A stretch of DNA of 64,000 nucleotides from NCBI GenBank assembly GCA_002839445.1, contig PGYB01000024.1, forward strand, positions 38,164 through 102,163. The letters are read 5' to 3'. How positions within the stretch are numbered: position 1 is the first letter of the stretch; each line of letters starts with the position of its first letter. The DNA is from Candidatus Riflebacteria bacterium HGW-Riflebacteria-1. Its GTDB lineage: Bacteria; Muiribacteriota; Ozemobacteria; Ozemobacterales; Ozemobacteraceae. The position numbers and the translations under genes are program-made. This document shows positions 42,848 through 52,048 of the stretch, in pieces. The notes beneath the pieces are model-generated. The model was not told the DNA's origin and ran no database searches. It was given only the letters and a program-made list of their open reading frames with translations.

Positions 42848-43930
42848 CTAATCGGCTGCAGGAATAATATTTTTAGGATCAAGGAGGTTGTCCTGCTCCG
42901 GGATAACTTCAGGGCCGAGAAAAACGGCAATCCAGAGAGTATCCGGGTTGTTCTCGCAGGCAAATTTAAGGGTCATGGTGAGCGGAATGCATAGTACCAT
43001 ACCGACAGGGCCAAGCAAATTGCCCCAGAATACCAGAGAAAGAAAAACAACCAGATTGGATAAGCCGAGCTTTTTGCCTGTAACCATTACTTCAACAAAA
43101 TTGCCAAGAAAGACGTTAATGACTATAAAGCCGCTTCCTGTAAGAAGAAAGCCTTCAATGCCATATGTTATCAGTGCGACAATAGAAGCCGGAACAGCAG
43201 CAATCATCGAACCAACATTCGGCACATAGTTAAGCAGAAAAGCCAGAAACGCCCATAGAATGGGAAAATCAACGTCGATGATCAAAAGCCATATTCCTAC
43301 CAGCAACCCCGTCAACAGGCTGAAAATCGTGTGGATTACCACATAGCTTTCCATTTCCCCGAGAAAACGTGTAAATTGCGGAAATACTTGCAGGGGATCA
43401 CCCAGCACCGCACGCAGCTTGCCAGGAAAACCGGACACCTCAAGCAAAATCATGGCAACGATGAAAAGGATCAGTATAATATCTGAGAGTGCAGACCACA
43501 GCCGTGCCAGCAGATTACCGGTGAGCCCCATCAGCGCAGCTGGATTGGCAATGCCGAGCAGAACTTTATCAACGCCGCGAATGCCTTTGCCGGCCAACCA
43601 GGCCTGGAACTCCGTGATCTGGATTTGCAGGCGATCCTGATAGGCAGGCAGCTCGGTGATAAAGTTATTGATGGCCGCACCGACGAATACGCCGAGCCCC
43701 ACAAGAACAACAAACATGCCCAGCATTACCATAATTACGGCAACAAAAGTGGGAACACGTTTGCGCTGAAGCCACAGTACAGGCGGCGTGCCGAGTATTG
43801 CAAAAAAAACGGCAATGAGAATCGACGCCAGAATCGACTGCGCCTGATTAATTCCCTGAAGAATTATCAATAGCGCGGCCGAGCCGATAAGCAAACGAAA
43901 TCCCCGGTCAACGCGGCCTTCAATATTCAT
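42848..43930 (-). CDS. AI-2E family transporter (PerM/TqsA-like)
   Basis: 360 residues with about eight membrane helices. The family signatures are present: an N-terminal pair of helices, the soluble insert (~85-125, FITELPAYQDRLQIQITEFQ), and the conserved core FLLNYVPNVGSMIAAVPASI and LGLSNLVVFLSLVFWGNLLG. Members export varied substrates (AI-2 in E. coli TqsA, or Na+/H+ in some others); the substrate here cannot be told. The C-terminus is short. A gene for the YflT-like protein lies directly upstream on the same strand (33 bases), so they may be co-transcribed. Confidence 0.9.
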   Translation of the reverse strand: MNIEGRVDRGFRLLIGSAALLIILQGINQAQSILASILIAVFFAILGTPPVLWLQRKRVPTFVAVIMVMLGMFVVLVGLGVFVGAAINNFITELPAYQDRLQIQITEFQAWLAGKGIRGVDKVLLGIANPAALMGLTGNLLARLWSALSDIILILFIVAMILLEVSGFPGKLRAVLGDPLQVFPQFTRFLGEMESYVVIHTIFSLLTGLLVGIWLLIIDVDFPILWAFLAFLLNYVPNVGSMIAAVPASIVALITYGIEGFLLTGSGFIVINVFLGNFVEVMVTGKKLGLSNLVVFLSLVFWGNLLGPVGMVLCIPLTMTLKFACENNPDTLWIAVFLGPEVIPEQDNLLDPKNIIPAAD

Positions 43931-43963
43931 GGCGAAGAAATGCCTCCTACGGCTGCAGCCTGA

Positions 43964-44521
43964 CTATGCTGATTCCTGTTCGTCGTTTTTCGCAAAGAGT
44001 TTCAAAATATTTTTGGCACTGGCGACTTCGGTGGCGTTGCCATTCACGATAACGATAAAACGATCACCCCTGACGGCTACTTCATAGCCAGCGATCGAAT
44101 CAGCAGGAATGCCCATATTGTAGAATCCCGCGCCAAGAGCGCTTAAGCCGCCCACCACTACGGCCCCTTCAAGGGCTCCAATCATCGCGGCGACAAAAGA
44201 ACCACCAACCAGAACCGGACCAATTCCTGGAATCAGAAAAAACCCTGCACCCTGCAGCAGCCCCCATATTCCTCCCCAGAATGCCCCCATTTTTCCCCAG
44301 CTGGCAATTTTAGCGCCAGAGGTGTAATAAGCGCAGACACGTTCTTCTGAGGTATTTTCTTTGCCGACAATAGAGCATTTGCTCAGGTCAAAACCATTTT
44401 TCTGCAGCCTGCTTACTGCCTCTTCCGCTGCAAGATGGGTGTCAAGAACTGCCACAACGCTGTATTCTTCGGGCTGTTCGCGCGTCTTGTAAACTTCAAT
44501 AACAGGATAAATTTTATTCAT
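43964..44521 (-). CDS. YflT-like general stress domain protein
   Basis: 185 residues. The N-terminal domain (YSVVAVLDTHLAAEEAVSRL, then DLSKCSIVGK) resembles the heat-induced/general stress protein 17M (YflT) fold. A glycine-rich hydrophobic middle follows (FWGGIWGLLQGAGFFLIPGI ... GALEGAVVVGG), as in two-helix membrane insertions of related DUF1269/YflT-like proteins, and a C-terminal strand domain (FIVIVNGNATEVASAKNIL). I start at 44521, behind AAGGTG; the frame is open to 44569. Function unknown; the family is linked to general stress responses. It probably forms a transcription unit with the AI-2E transporter. Confidence 0.7.
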   Translation of the reverse strand: MNKIYPVIEVYKTREQPEEYSVVAVLDTHLAAEEAVSRLQKNGFDLSKCSIVGKENTSEERVCAYYTSGAKIASWGKMGAFWGGIWGLLQGAGFFLIPGIGPVLVGGSFVAAMIGALEGAVVVGGLSALGAGFYNMGIPADSIAGYEVAVRGDRFIVIVNGNATEVASAKNILKLFAKNDEQESA

Positions 44522-44611
44522 TTTTTTCGCACCTTTCTTTCTCGCTAAAAAGAACATGCAAATTCGCATTTATGCAGTGTCCCTATATCAGCATAACCCG
44601 ACTCGTGAGCA

Positions 44612-44743
44612 GGAAAAATGGTTAGTTCTACTTATCTTTGTGGATGCATTGCAGGATTTCCCCGCAGCGAGGCGTCTGCAATAATGAGTTCAATCCAAAA
44701 ATCTGGAACCTGAATCGACTCAGCACTCTGCTTTGCGATCGAT
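44612..44743 (+). repeat. Leader repeat L, copy 1
   Basis: About 132 bases (ggaaaaatggttagttc ... tttgcgatcgata) matching 48775-48905 in the same orientation, including ggcgtctgcaataatg and aatctggaacctgaat. In both places it lies upstream of a gene run that ends in a Big_5/DUF3494 lipoprotein. Confidence 0.85.
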
Positions 44744-44805
44744 ACCAGAACCCGGAATACAAGCCCGATAAGTGCGAATAAGGAGAATATAAATAAATAA
44801 TGGGA

Positions 44806-44948
44806 ATGCGTTTAATGGAAATTGTGTCAGTGAGCATGGTTTTACTGTCGGTTCTGTTTACAGGCAACGCTGTCTGGGCAATCAAGAACGCCTGCACAGT
44901 AACCCGATAAAAATGTTGATTGCTCAGAATAAACTTAAGAAAGAGTAA
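44806..44948 (+). pseudogene. Deleted copy of the zinc-ribbon protein gene
   Basis: Starts at ATG 44806 behind AAGGAG; the signal peptide (SMVLLSVLFTGNAVWAIKNA) is clearly the same as in the gene at 50794-51447. After it come short pieces matching the parent around CGTVNPIKND (as acagtaacccgataaaaatg) and the very end (aacttaagaaagagtaag), so two internal deletions removed nearly all of the protein. A stop is met at 44908-44910. It lies 15 bases before the first Big_5 lipoprotein gene. Confidence 0.85.
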
Positions 44949-44963
44949 GGGAGAATTCAAAAT

Positions 44964-47900
44964 ATGATGATTAATTTTAAAGCACTGAGAAGATATCTCA
45001 TGCCGGTATTGATACTGTCGATCGTTTTTATGGCGGGCTGCAGGGGATGCAGAGATGGAAACGACAGCTTTCCCCAGGCCGGCGATGTTCCCACGGCACC
45101 TTCGGTAACCGCCACATACCCTGATGGTGGCGATATCGCCATACCGATCAACAACAAGATCTCCGCGACATTCAACATGCCGATGGTCGAAGCAGACCTC
45201 GGAACAACGACCTTTAACATCACCCCGGCAGGCGGAGCTGCAATTAATGGAACGGTGACTCTCGTTGGTCTGATCGCGCTCTTTGAACCGACAGTCTTTC
45301 TGGCACCCAATACTTCCTATACCGCAACGGTTGACGCCGGAATAAGAAGTGTCGCCGGCTCCACACTGGCGGAGAATTTCACCTGGACCTTCACAACAGG
45401 CGCTACGGCAGATATCATCGCACCATCGGTCGTTTCGACGAATCCGATTTCTGACGCCATTGGCGTACCTGTCAACACTATTATAGCCGTACCCTTCTCC
45501 GAGTTTATGGATCCTTTAACGATCAACAGCACAACCTTTTTCCTGACCGAAGCGCCTGCCGCATCAATTCGCGCCCAGAACGCCTCTGTGTTGCTCTCAG
45601 TGCCTGGCGGGCTTGTTACCGGCACAGTCTCATACCTTGGCAAAACTGCCTATTTCAAGCCATCATCGCCTCTTAAACTGGGCACAACCTATACTGCCGT
45701 AATAACTACGGGAGCGAAGGATGTGTCTGGTAACGCACTGGCTGAAAACTATGTATGGAGCTTTACCGGGGTTGTTGCCGATACCGCAGCCCCGACTGTT
45801 GCCTCTACCGACCCGTCAGCAAATAAGACTGGCGTAGCGATCAACACTAAAATTGCCGTCACTTTCAGCGAGATGATGAGCATCGATACTATCACCAACT
45901 CGACATTTAAGGTTGAGGGCGTATCTGGAACGGTAACTTATGATCCGTTAACCAAAATCGCGACTTTTAAACCAACAGCGAACCTCGTGGCAGACAAGGT
46001 CTATTCTGCAACAATCACCACTGCCGCTCAGGATCTGGCCGGCAATGCTGTCACTGCCAATTACGTCTGGAACTTCACAACCGGCGCAACAGCTGATACT
46101 ACTGCACCGACAGTATTGGCAACAGTTCCTCTTGCCGCCGCAACAAATGTGTCGACCAGTCAGCAGATAACCTCTACCTTCAGCGAGGGCATGGAATCTG
46201 CAACGATCAACGGAACGACCTTTACTGTGAAGGGCCCTGGCGGAGCAGCAGTAGCCGGAACGGTAACCTATGCCGGCACGACTGCTATGTTTATTCCGAC
46301 TGGCGGACTGGCGAACTCCACCAAATATGACGCGACTGTCAGCACCGGCGTAAAAGATCTCGCCGGCAACGCAATGGTGACAGCAAAAACATGGAGTTTC
46401 ACTACCGGAGCGGCCGCCCCCACCGTCACATCTACCGATCCGCTTAATGGCGCCAGCAACGTGGCGACCAACAAGAGCATCTCGGCTACGTTCAGCGGAG
46501 CTATGGATTCGGCTACAATTAATGGTACAACCTTTACCTTGCAGAAACCTGACGGAGTGGCCATTACCGGAGTAGTAACCTATACCGGCATGACGGCGAC
46601 CTTTAAACCGTCAGCTGTGCTGGCCAATTCCACCATCTATACTGCCAGAATTACGACAGGTGCCAAAGACCTGGCCGGCAACGCAATAGCGGCGGCAAAG
46701 ACATGGAGCTTCACTACCGGCGCATTAGCTGACATTATCGCGCCTACAGTTACTTCGACAAACCCGGCAGATGGCGGCATTAACGTGGCGACCAACAATT
46801 CGGTCACGGCCGTATTCAGCGAAAGCATGGATGCCGGGACAATCACCAACACAACCTTTACGCTGACAGGCCCAAGCGGAACACCTGTTGTCGGAGTAGT
46901 CAGCTATATCGGCACAACTGCGACCTTTAGACCTTCGTCGGTGCTTGGTAACTCGAAAACTTATACAGCCAGAATTACCACCGGAGCCAAAGACCTGGCC
47001 GGCAATGCAATTGCCGCGGTAAAATCATGGAGCTTCACAACCGGAGCAGTTGAAGACAAAGTCCCCCCGACAGTAACTTCCGTAGACCCGGTAGATGCCG
47101 CTACAGTCGTGGCCATCAACAAGACTATCACCGCTAACTTCAGCGAAAGCATGGATCCTTCGACCATCACCAACACGACCTTTACGGTTAAAACGAATAG
47201 TGGAGCTGTTGTTGACGGCGCGGTAAGCTATGCTGGCACAACTGCGACCTTTAATCCAACAGATGACCTGGCGCATTCGACAACCTATGTCGCCAACATT
47301 AGCGTCGGGGTTAAAGACCAGGCGGGCAATGCAATGCTGGCAGCAAAGACCTGGAGTTTTGTAACCGGCGCAGCACCTGATACTGTCGCACCGACCGTTG
47401 ATTCTACTGACCCGGTGGATGCTGCAATTGGAGTAGCTACCAACAAAAGTATCACTGCAGTTTTCAAAGAAAACATGAAATCTGCAACGATTAACGACGT
47501 AAGCTTTACGGTCGGAAAACTCGGCGGCGCGCTTATTGACGGCACTGTCATTTATGATTCGACCAACAAAGCTGCGACGTTCAAACCAACCAGCCCACTT
47601 GCCAATTCGACAACCTATGTAGCCACGATAACTACAGCAGTTGAAGACCTTGCCGGCAACAGAATGGTGGCAGCAAAATCATGGCGGTTCACGACCATTG
47701 CACCGGCAGACACGGGCGCACCACAGGTAACCGTAGTATACCCCGCGCATCTGGCGAAGGACATTGGGTGCAAGGAAGCTATAACAGCCACTTTCGATGA
47801 GGACATGGACCCTGATACAATTCTGCAGAAGCTTCCCAAAGTTACCTTTACGGTAACCAGACCTGATTTGTCGCAGGTTGCCGGCGTTGTAACCTATGCT

Positions 47901-48680
47901 AACAAGGTTGCCAGATTTGTACCTGACAATGATCTGCCTGACAGTATGACGTTTACCGCTACCATTGCCACTCAGGCGAAAGATCTGGCCGGCAACGAAC
48001 TGGCAAACCCCAAGGTCTGGACCTTCACCACAGGCCAGTCAGAACCGGTTCTCGGCAGGGCAAGTTCTTTTGCCCTGATGGCCACAACATCAATTACTGG
48101 CGACACAGGCAGCAAGATAACTGGCGATGTTGGGGTAAGTCCCAGCGGACGACCATCGATTACTCTGGCGACGAATGAGATAACCGGAAACATCTATTCA
48201 GGAACAGACCAGGCCGTTGTTGATGCCATTGCTGACTTGAAGGTAGCTTATGATACCGCTAAACTCAAGGCAACTAATGTTGTAACCGTGGCCAAAAAAG
48301 ATCTAGGTGGTGAGACCTTTTACCCCGGCCTCTACAAAACAGGTGATACGTTTGATATTACCGCGGGTGATCTCACTCTCGATGCCCAGGGTAATGCAAA
48401 CGCTGTCTTCATCTTTCAGATGCCAGAAACCCTTACAGTGGCGGTTGGTCGCCATATCATCCTAAGCGGAAATGCTCAGGCCAGCAACATCTTCTGGCAG
48501 GTCGGCAGTTCTGCAACCCTTAACACAACAACCATCTTCAAGGGCAACATAATGGCCAATGTTTCAATCACCGTTAACAGTGGCTCAGACATTGAAGGAA
48601 GATTGCTCGCCGGGGCTGGCACGGAAGGCTCTGGTGCTGTCATTTTCGACGCAAGCACGATAACAATACCCGCTCCCTGA
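44964..48680 (+). CDS. Lipoprotein with nine Big_5 Ig-like repeats and DUF3494 domain
   Basis: 1238 residues. The signal peptide with lipobox FMAGC and the following CRGC predict an outer-membrane or cell-surface lipoprotein. Nine repeats of ~100 residues follow, each with the Big_5 features: I-A-P-T-V-x-S-T-x-P, N-x-x-I-x-A-T-F-S-E-x-M, T-F-x-x-x-T-A-T-F-x-P and W-S-F-T-T-G-A at the end. The C-terminal ~205 residues (from ~1032; ITGDVGVSPSG, LTLDAQGNANAVFIFQM) are a DUF3494 domain, the beta-helical ice-binding-protein fold, also found in non-ice-binding adhesins. A stalk of Ig repeats presenting a DUF3494 tip suits surface adhesion. Its repeats 1-4 closely match those of the lipoprotein at 60734. 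The start follows GGGAG. Confidence 0.92.
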   Translation: MMINFKALRRYLMPVLILSIVFMAGCRGCRDGNDSFPQAGDVPTAPSVTATYPDGGDIAIPINNKISATFNMPMVEADLGTTTFNITPAGGAAINGTVTLVGLIALFEPTVFLAPNTSYTATVDAGIRSVAGSTLAENFTWTFTTGATADIIAPSVVSTNPISDAIGVPVNTIIAVPFSEFMDPLTINSTTFFLTEAPAASIRAQNASVLLSVPGGLVTGTVSYLGKTAYFKPSSPLKLGTTYTAVITTGAKDVSGNALAENYVWSFTGVVADTAAPTVASTDPSANKTGVAINTKIAVTFSEMMSIDTITNSTFKVEGVSGTVTYDPLTKIATFKPTANLVADKVYSATITTAAQDLAGNAVTANYVWNFTTGATADTTAPTVLATVPLAAATNVSTSQQITSTFSEGMESATINGTTFTVKGPGGAAVAGTVTYAGTTAMFIPTGGLANSTKYDATVSTGVKDLAGNAMVTAKTWSFTTGAAAPTVTSTDPLNGASNVATNKSISATFSGAMDSATINGTTFTLQKPDGVAITGVVTYTGMTATFKPSAVLANSTIYTARITTGAKDLAGNAIAAAKTWSFTTGALADIIAPTVTSTNPADGGINVATNNSVTAVFSESMDAGTITNTTFTLTGPSGTPVVGVVSYIGTTATFRPSSVLGNSKTYTARITTGAKDLAGNAIAAVKSWSFTTGAVEDKVPPTVTSVDPVDAATVVAINKTITANFSESMDPSTITNTTFTVKTNSGAVVDGAVSYAGTTATFNPTDDLAHSTTYVANISVGVKDQAGNAMLAAKTWSFVTGAAPDTVAPTVDSTDPVDAAIGVATNKSITAVFKENMKSATINDVSFTVGKLGGALIDGTVIYDSTNKAATFKPTSPLANSTTYVATITTAVEDLAGNRMVAAKSWRFTTIAPADTGAPQVTVVYPAHLAKDIGCKEAITATFDEDMDPDTILQKLPKVTFTVTRPDLSQVAGVVTYANKVARFVPDNDLPDSMTFTATIATQAKDLAGNELANPKVWTFTTGQSEPVLGRASSFALMATTSITGDTGSKITGDVGVSPSGRPSITLATNEITGNIYSGTDQAVVDAIADLKVAYDTAKLKATNVVTVAKKDLGGETFYPGLYKTGDTFDITAGDLTLDAQGNANAVFIFQMPETLTVAVGRHIILSGNAQASNIFWQVGSSATLNTTTIFKGNIMANVSITVNSGSDIEGRLLAGAGTEGSGAVIFDASTITIPAP

Positions 48681-48709
48681 GGCAGCTCGCGGGCCTGATG
48701 AACAGTCAG

Positions 48710-48744
48710 CCCTGTCAACAGCAGCATCTCTGATGTTGACAGGG
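48710..48744 (+). terminator. Conserved hairpin after Big_5 lipoprotein 1
   Basis: CCCTGTCAACA pairs with TGTTGACAGGG (11 bases, 13-base loop). There is no T-run. The same hairpin follows the second Big_5 gene at 56694-56727, so it is conserved in position and may end or stabilise the transcript. Confidence 0.6.
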
Positions 48745-48774
48745 TCTAACCCTATACAACTGAACTCAGCGGCT

Positions 48775-48905
48775 GGAAAAGTGGTTAGTTATAACCATTT
48801 TTGTGGAGGCATTGAAGGATTTCCCAGATGCGCGGCGTCTGCAATAATGGTTTCAATCCAGAAATCTGGAACCTGAATGATTTCGCGCTCTGCCTGGCGA
48901 TCGAC
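48775..48905 (+). repeat. Leader repeat L, copy 2
   Basis: Counterpart of 44612-44743. It contains the self-complementary TCCAGAAATCTGGA. Here it precedes the TPR/beta-barrel gene by ~50 bases, so it may be a 5' untranslated leader or promoter region. Confidence 0.85.
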
Positions 48906-48954
48906 GACGGGGAATGGTGTACAAGAAATTTTTCGCGAATATTAAGGAGAAATC

Positions 48955-50298
48955 ATGTTTCGTAGATCTTTTAAAACTCTGTTTTTTTTGTCAGTTGTTC
49001 TTTTCTTTGCAGCAGCAGCCTTTGCTGAACCCCGGATCGGCCAGCTTCTTGAGGAAGCAATGGCTGCCCGAAAAACCGAAAGCGTTTCGGATGTCTCAGA
49101 TAAGTTCATAATCGCGGCTAATTCAGCCTCAAGCAATAACCAGAGATCAAATGTTCTTTTCATCTTTTCTGACTATCTGCTTGATAAGCAAGAATGGGAA
49201 AAGGCCATACAGGTACAACATCGAATTATCGATTATGGAAACCCGTCGAGCCAGGCCGGTGCTTATTACAATCTTATCAGGGCAAACCTTGAGCTCAACA
49301 AAATTGACGACGCTAAAATAGCTGCCGTTGAATTGAACGCATGCCCGGAGGGCGAATCAATGCGCGCGCATGCCCACAGCATGAAAAAGCTGGCTCCCAC
49401 CAGCGTTCATGCCAGAATATCTGATCTTCTGACAGAGACAGCGGCAAATCCATATCTTGTCGGGGCGTCGAAAATTGAGACCCAGCTGTCATCATCTACG
49501 CAAACCACATCTGCGCAAATCGCGCCCTATTCGCAAATCGAAACTACCCCCAGCGAAACGCAACCGCTACCTGAAACTAAATCGCCTGAGCAACGCGATT
49601 CTAACCCGTTTTCAGTAATCATAGGCGGCTGGAATAGCGTTTTAAAGGGAAATCTCGACTCACAGGGAATGTCTCTTGATTTCGACAATGACCTTTCATC
49701 GGATCGAGAAACTTCGCTCACAATTGCTGCAGAGTATTCGCCGAACACGAGAGACAAGTATAAGGCCACTTATGTAAATTTCTCATTCAGTGGCACATTG
49801 AACAAAACTTTTATACATAGCGGCAGAACCTACAACCCGGGCGCTGAATTCCATGTGAGAAGCAAGTTCATTGATCTTGAAGGTTTCAGAGAAATGCGGC
49901 AGCGCTCAAGAGTAACCTGGGGAGTTCTCTACGGGCTCATGCTGACTGACTCCGACCTGGAAATTGCTCAGAGCATTCCGGGAACTCGCCAGATAACCAC
50001 CTGGGAAAGCCGTTTTGGCTATCCATATCTCGGCCTGGCAGCAAGATCTAATCACGGCGGTAGTTTAGGCTGGGAAGCTTCCGGCAAATTTTTTGTCTGG
50101 AATGGAGACGGGCGTTACAAAACTCACGATCTCGAACTCAAGCTTCTGCTCGGTCAGGGCTCAAGAGGTATTTCTTCAAAAAGAAAATTCTGGGGATATC
50201 TTGGCTATCGTGACTTCTGCTGGGACGGCGACTTTGGCGAAGACAGAATTGAATTGCGCTTCTCCGGGCCGATACTCGGCATAGAATTCTTTTTCTGA
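48955..50298 (+). CDS. Secreted protein with TPR-like region and C-terminal beta-barrel
   Basis: 447 residues. The signal peptide (MFRRSFKTLFFLSVVLFFAA, cleavage after AFA) is followed by a helical region with TPR-like arrangement (~35-150; KAIQVQHRIIDYGNPSSQAG), a Ser/Thr/Gln-rich linker (~165-210) and a C-terminal half rich in alternating strands (VIIGGWNSVLKGNLD, KYKATYVNFSFSGTLNK, LELKLLLGQG) ending in GIEFFF. The terminal aromatic residue and strand pattern suggest an outer-membrane beta-barrel. No specific family recognised. GGAG precedes the ATG. It leads the gene run that ends in the second Big_5 lipoprotein. Confidence 0.65.
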   Translation: MFRRSFKTLFFLSVVLFFAAAAFAEPRIGQLLEEAMAARKTESVSDVSDKFIIAANSASSNNQRSNVLFIFSDYLLDKQEWEKAIQVQHRIIDYGNPSSQAGAYYNLIRANLELNKIDDAKIAAVELNACPEGESMRAHAHSMKKLAPTSVHARISDLLTETAANPYLVGASKIETQLSSSTQTTSAQIAPYSQIETTPSETQPLPETKSPEQRDSNPFSVIIGGWNSVLKGNLDSQGMSLDFDNDLSSDRETSLTIAAEYSPNTRDKYKATYVNFSFSGTLNKTFIHSGRTYNPGAEFHVRSKFIDLEGFREMRQRSRVTWGVLYGLMLTDSDLEIAQSIPGTRQITTWESRFGYPYLGLAARSNHGGSLGWEASGKFFVWNGDGRYKTHDLELKLLLGQGSRGISSKRKFWGYLGYRDFCWDGDFGEDRIELRFSGPILGIEFFF

Positions 50299-50492
50299 GT
50301 CAACCCCAAATAATAACAAGTAACTATTTAGTCGGCTATTTCAGAGGATTTTGCTGCGCGTATATTCAGGTTAGATTGGGTGAATTAACAAAAATAAAAA
50401 AGTCTTAGAGAGGCTGCATAAGGAGACAGCAGAAAGAGGGTGATCGATGGAAGAATGAGCATTTACGAGTTATTCAATCAGGGGGAGTTTAC

Positions 50493-50699
50493 GTGAAAAA
50501 GTCAAAAATCCTTGGGATCATACTGATCGTGACCGGCATTTTGGCGCTTGTATACGGAAATTTTACATTTACCCGTGAGACCCACGAAGCCAAAATAGGG
50601 CCAATTGAGCTCACTGTTAAAGACAAGGAGAAGGTTGAGGTGCCAACCTGGGCCGGCATAGCGTCAATAGTTGCCGGAAGTGTGCTGTTACTGCTTTGA
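50493..50699 (+). CDS. Small two-helix membrane protein
   Basis: 68 residues starting at GTG 50493, behind GGGGGAG. Two hydrophobic helices (ILGIILIVTGILALVYG and WAGIASIVAGSVLLLL) flank a short charged hydrophilic loop. Similar small proteins (DUF3185-like) are widespread near stress genes and have no known function. Gaps on both sides (50299-50492 and 50700-50793) hold nothing recognisable. Confidence 0.65.
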   Translation: MKKSKILGIILIVTGILALVYGNFTFTRETHEAKIGPIELTVKDKEKVEVPTWAGIASIVAGSVLLLL

Positions 50700-50793
50700 T
50701 CATGGTTTAAGGCCAGGCGATCTGTTCGAGTTCGTCGGTTCGAAAAATACAACAGGGTGAAATAAAAATCACCAAAAATATCAGGAGAAAAAG

Positions 50794-51447
50794 ATGAAAA
50801 AGAATTTAATGGGATTCGTGGTTCTGAGTATGGTTTTACTGGCGGTTTTCTTCACAGGCAGCGCTGCCTGGGCACTCAAAAATGTTTGCCCGGATTGCAA
50901 TTTTTTGCAGGAAGACATGGAGCTTACTGCATGCCCGAACTGTGGAAAAATCATCAACAAGTGCCTGATCTGCGGCACAGTAAACCCGATTAAAAATGAC
51001 AACTGCTCAGAATGCAGTGCCAGTCTGGCTGAATCGAGAGTAATGCGAACAATCGACAAGGACGTTCGTGAACACCTGCGACTTGGCGAGTCAGATCGTG
51101 CAAAAATCGAAGTTGAACTTGGTCAGATCAAGGACAAGGTAGAAAAAGGCGAACTGACACCTGAGCTTGCCTCAAGAGAAGTCGAACTGCTGACCAAGAT
51201 GGACTGGTGGTCAAAAGCAAATCTCAAGGCTATCGAATTTGCCACAAAATTTCCTGAGGCAACTCAAACAGCCCTGGTTAAAAAATGCAGAGTCAAGTCT
51301 CTGCGACAACTTGGTTTTCTCGCCATGGAAGATGACGAGTATGCCATTGCCAACGAGTATTTAAAAACCGCGCTGGAACTTGAGCCCAATGACAAGAAAA
51401 CAGCGAACCTTTTGAAAATTTCTCAGAATGAACTTAAGAAAGAATAA
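50794..51447 (+). CDS. Secreted zinc-ribbon protein with TPR-like C-terminus
   Basis: 217 residues. A signal peptide (MKKNLMGFVVLSMVLLAVFF, ending SAAWA) is followed by a double zinc ribbon with CPDC and CPNC, then CLIC and CSEC (Cys positions ~32-74), then a helical region with a TPR-like unit at the end (FLAMEDDEYAIANEYLKTAL, residues ~176-195). Zinc ribbons after a signal peptide are unusual, since the periplasm is oxidising. A deleted second copy lies at 44806-44948. CAGGAG precedes the ATG. The next gene follows 10 bases after the stop. Confidence 0.7.
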   Translation: MKKNLMGFVVLSMVLLAVFFTGSAAWALKNVCPDCNFLQEDMELTACPNCGKIINKCLICGTVNPIKNDNCSECSASLAESRVMRTIDKDVREHLRLGESDRAKIEVELGQIKDKVEKGELTPELASREVELLTKMDWWSKANLKAIEFATKFPEATQTALVKKCRVKSLRQLGFLAMEDDEYAIANEYLKTALELEPNDKKTANLLKISQNELKKE

Positions 51448-51457
51448 GGAAAAAATT

Positions 51458-51994
51458 ATGAACATAAATTTTAAAAAAATCGGTTTGAAATGTCTTGCTC
51501 TGGTGCTTGCCTTCTCACTCTTTAATTGTACTTTGCTTGAGGCTGCCAGGCTGATAATTCCGCAAGGAACTCTGGTAAAAATACGCCTTCAGCAAACACT
51601 GTCGACAAAATATACAAAAGAGGGCCAGACAGCCAGGTTTATCGTGCTTGATACTGTCCGTCTCGGCAAGCGCAAGGTTATTGAAAAAGGCGCATCGGTT
51701 GATGCTTACGTGTCACACGTTCGCCACCCCCAGAGATTTGGCCGCAACGCAAGTTTAAAAATCAAATTCCTCTCTGTGAACAGTGTTAAAGGCAAAGATA
51801 TCCCGATAGAAATTGGCGAGCACGCAGCCAAGACCAACGAGCAGATGGGAATGGCAGCGGGAGCCGCTGTTGGCGGAGCTCTCATTTTTGGGCCTATTGG
51901 CCTTCTCGCAGGGTTATTTGTCAAAGGTAAGAATATCGAAATTCCGAGCGGCACAATACTTCATGTTGAAGTCGCTGAAGACACGGTTTTCTGA
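51458..51994 (+). CDS. Secreted beta-rich protein of unknown function
   Basis: 178 residues from ATG 51458, behind AAGGA; the frame is open to 51428 inside the previous gene. The N-terminus has a signal peptide with NCTLLEA. The mature part has an LIIPQGTLVKIRLQQTLSTK stretch and a TARFIVLDTVRL strand pattern, as in small secreted SH3-like/TrbI-like beta domains, followed by a Gly-rich hydrophobic segment (GMAAGAAVGGALIFGPIGLL) that could insert in a membrane, and VEIPSG-type end. I cannot name the family. It stands between the zinc-ribbon gene and the second Big_5 gene and is probably in one operon with them. Confidence 0.6.
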   Translation: MNINFKKIGLKCLALVLAFSLFNCTLLEAARLIIPQGTLVKIRLQQTLSTKYTKEGQTARFIVLDTVRLGKRKVIEKGASVDAYVSHVRHPQRFGRNASLKIKFLSVNSVKGKDIPIEIGEHAAKTNEQMGMAAGAAVGGALIFGPIGLLAGLFVKGKNIEIPSGTILHVEVAEDTVF

Positions 51995-52048
51995 TCTGTA
52001 TCTGGCCTTGTGCCTTGCTCCCCAACTGAACTAAGGAAAAAAACCTAT

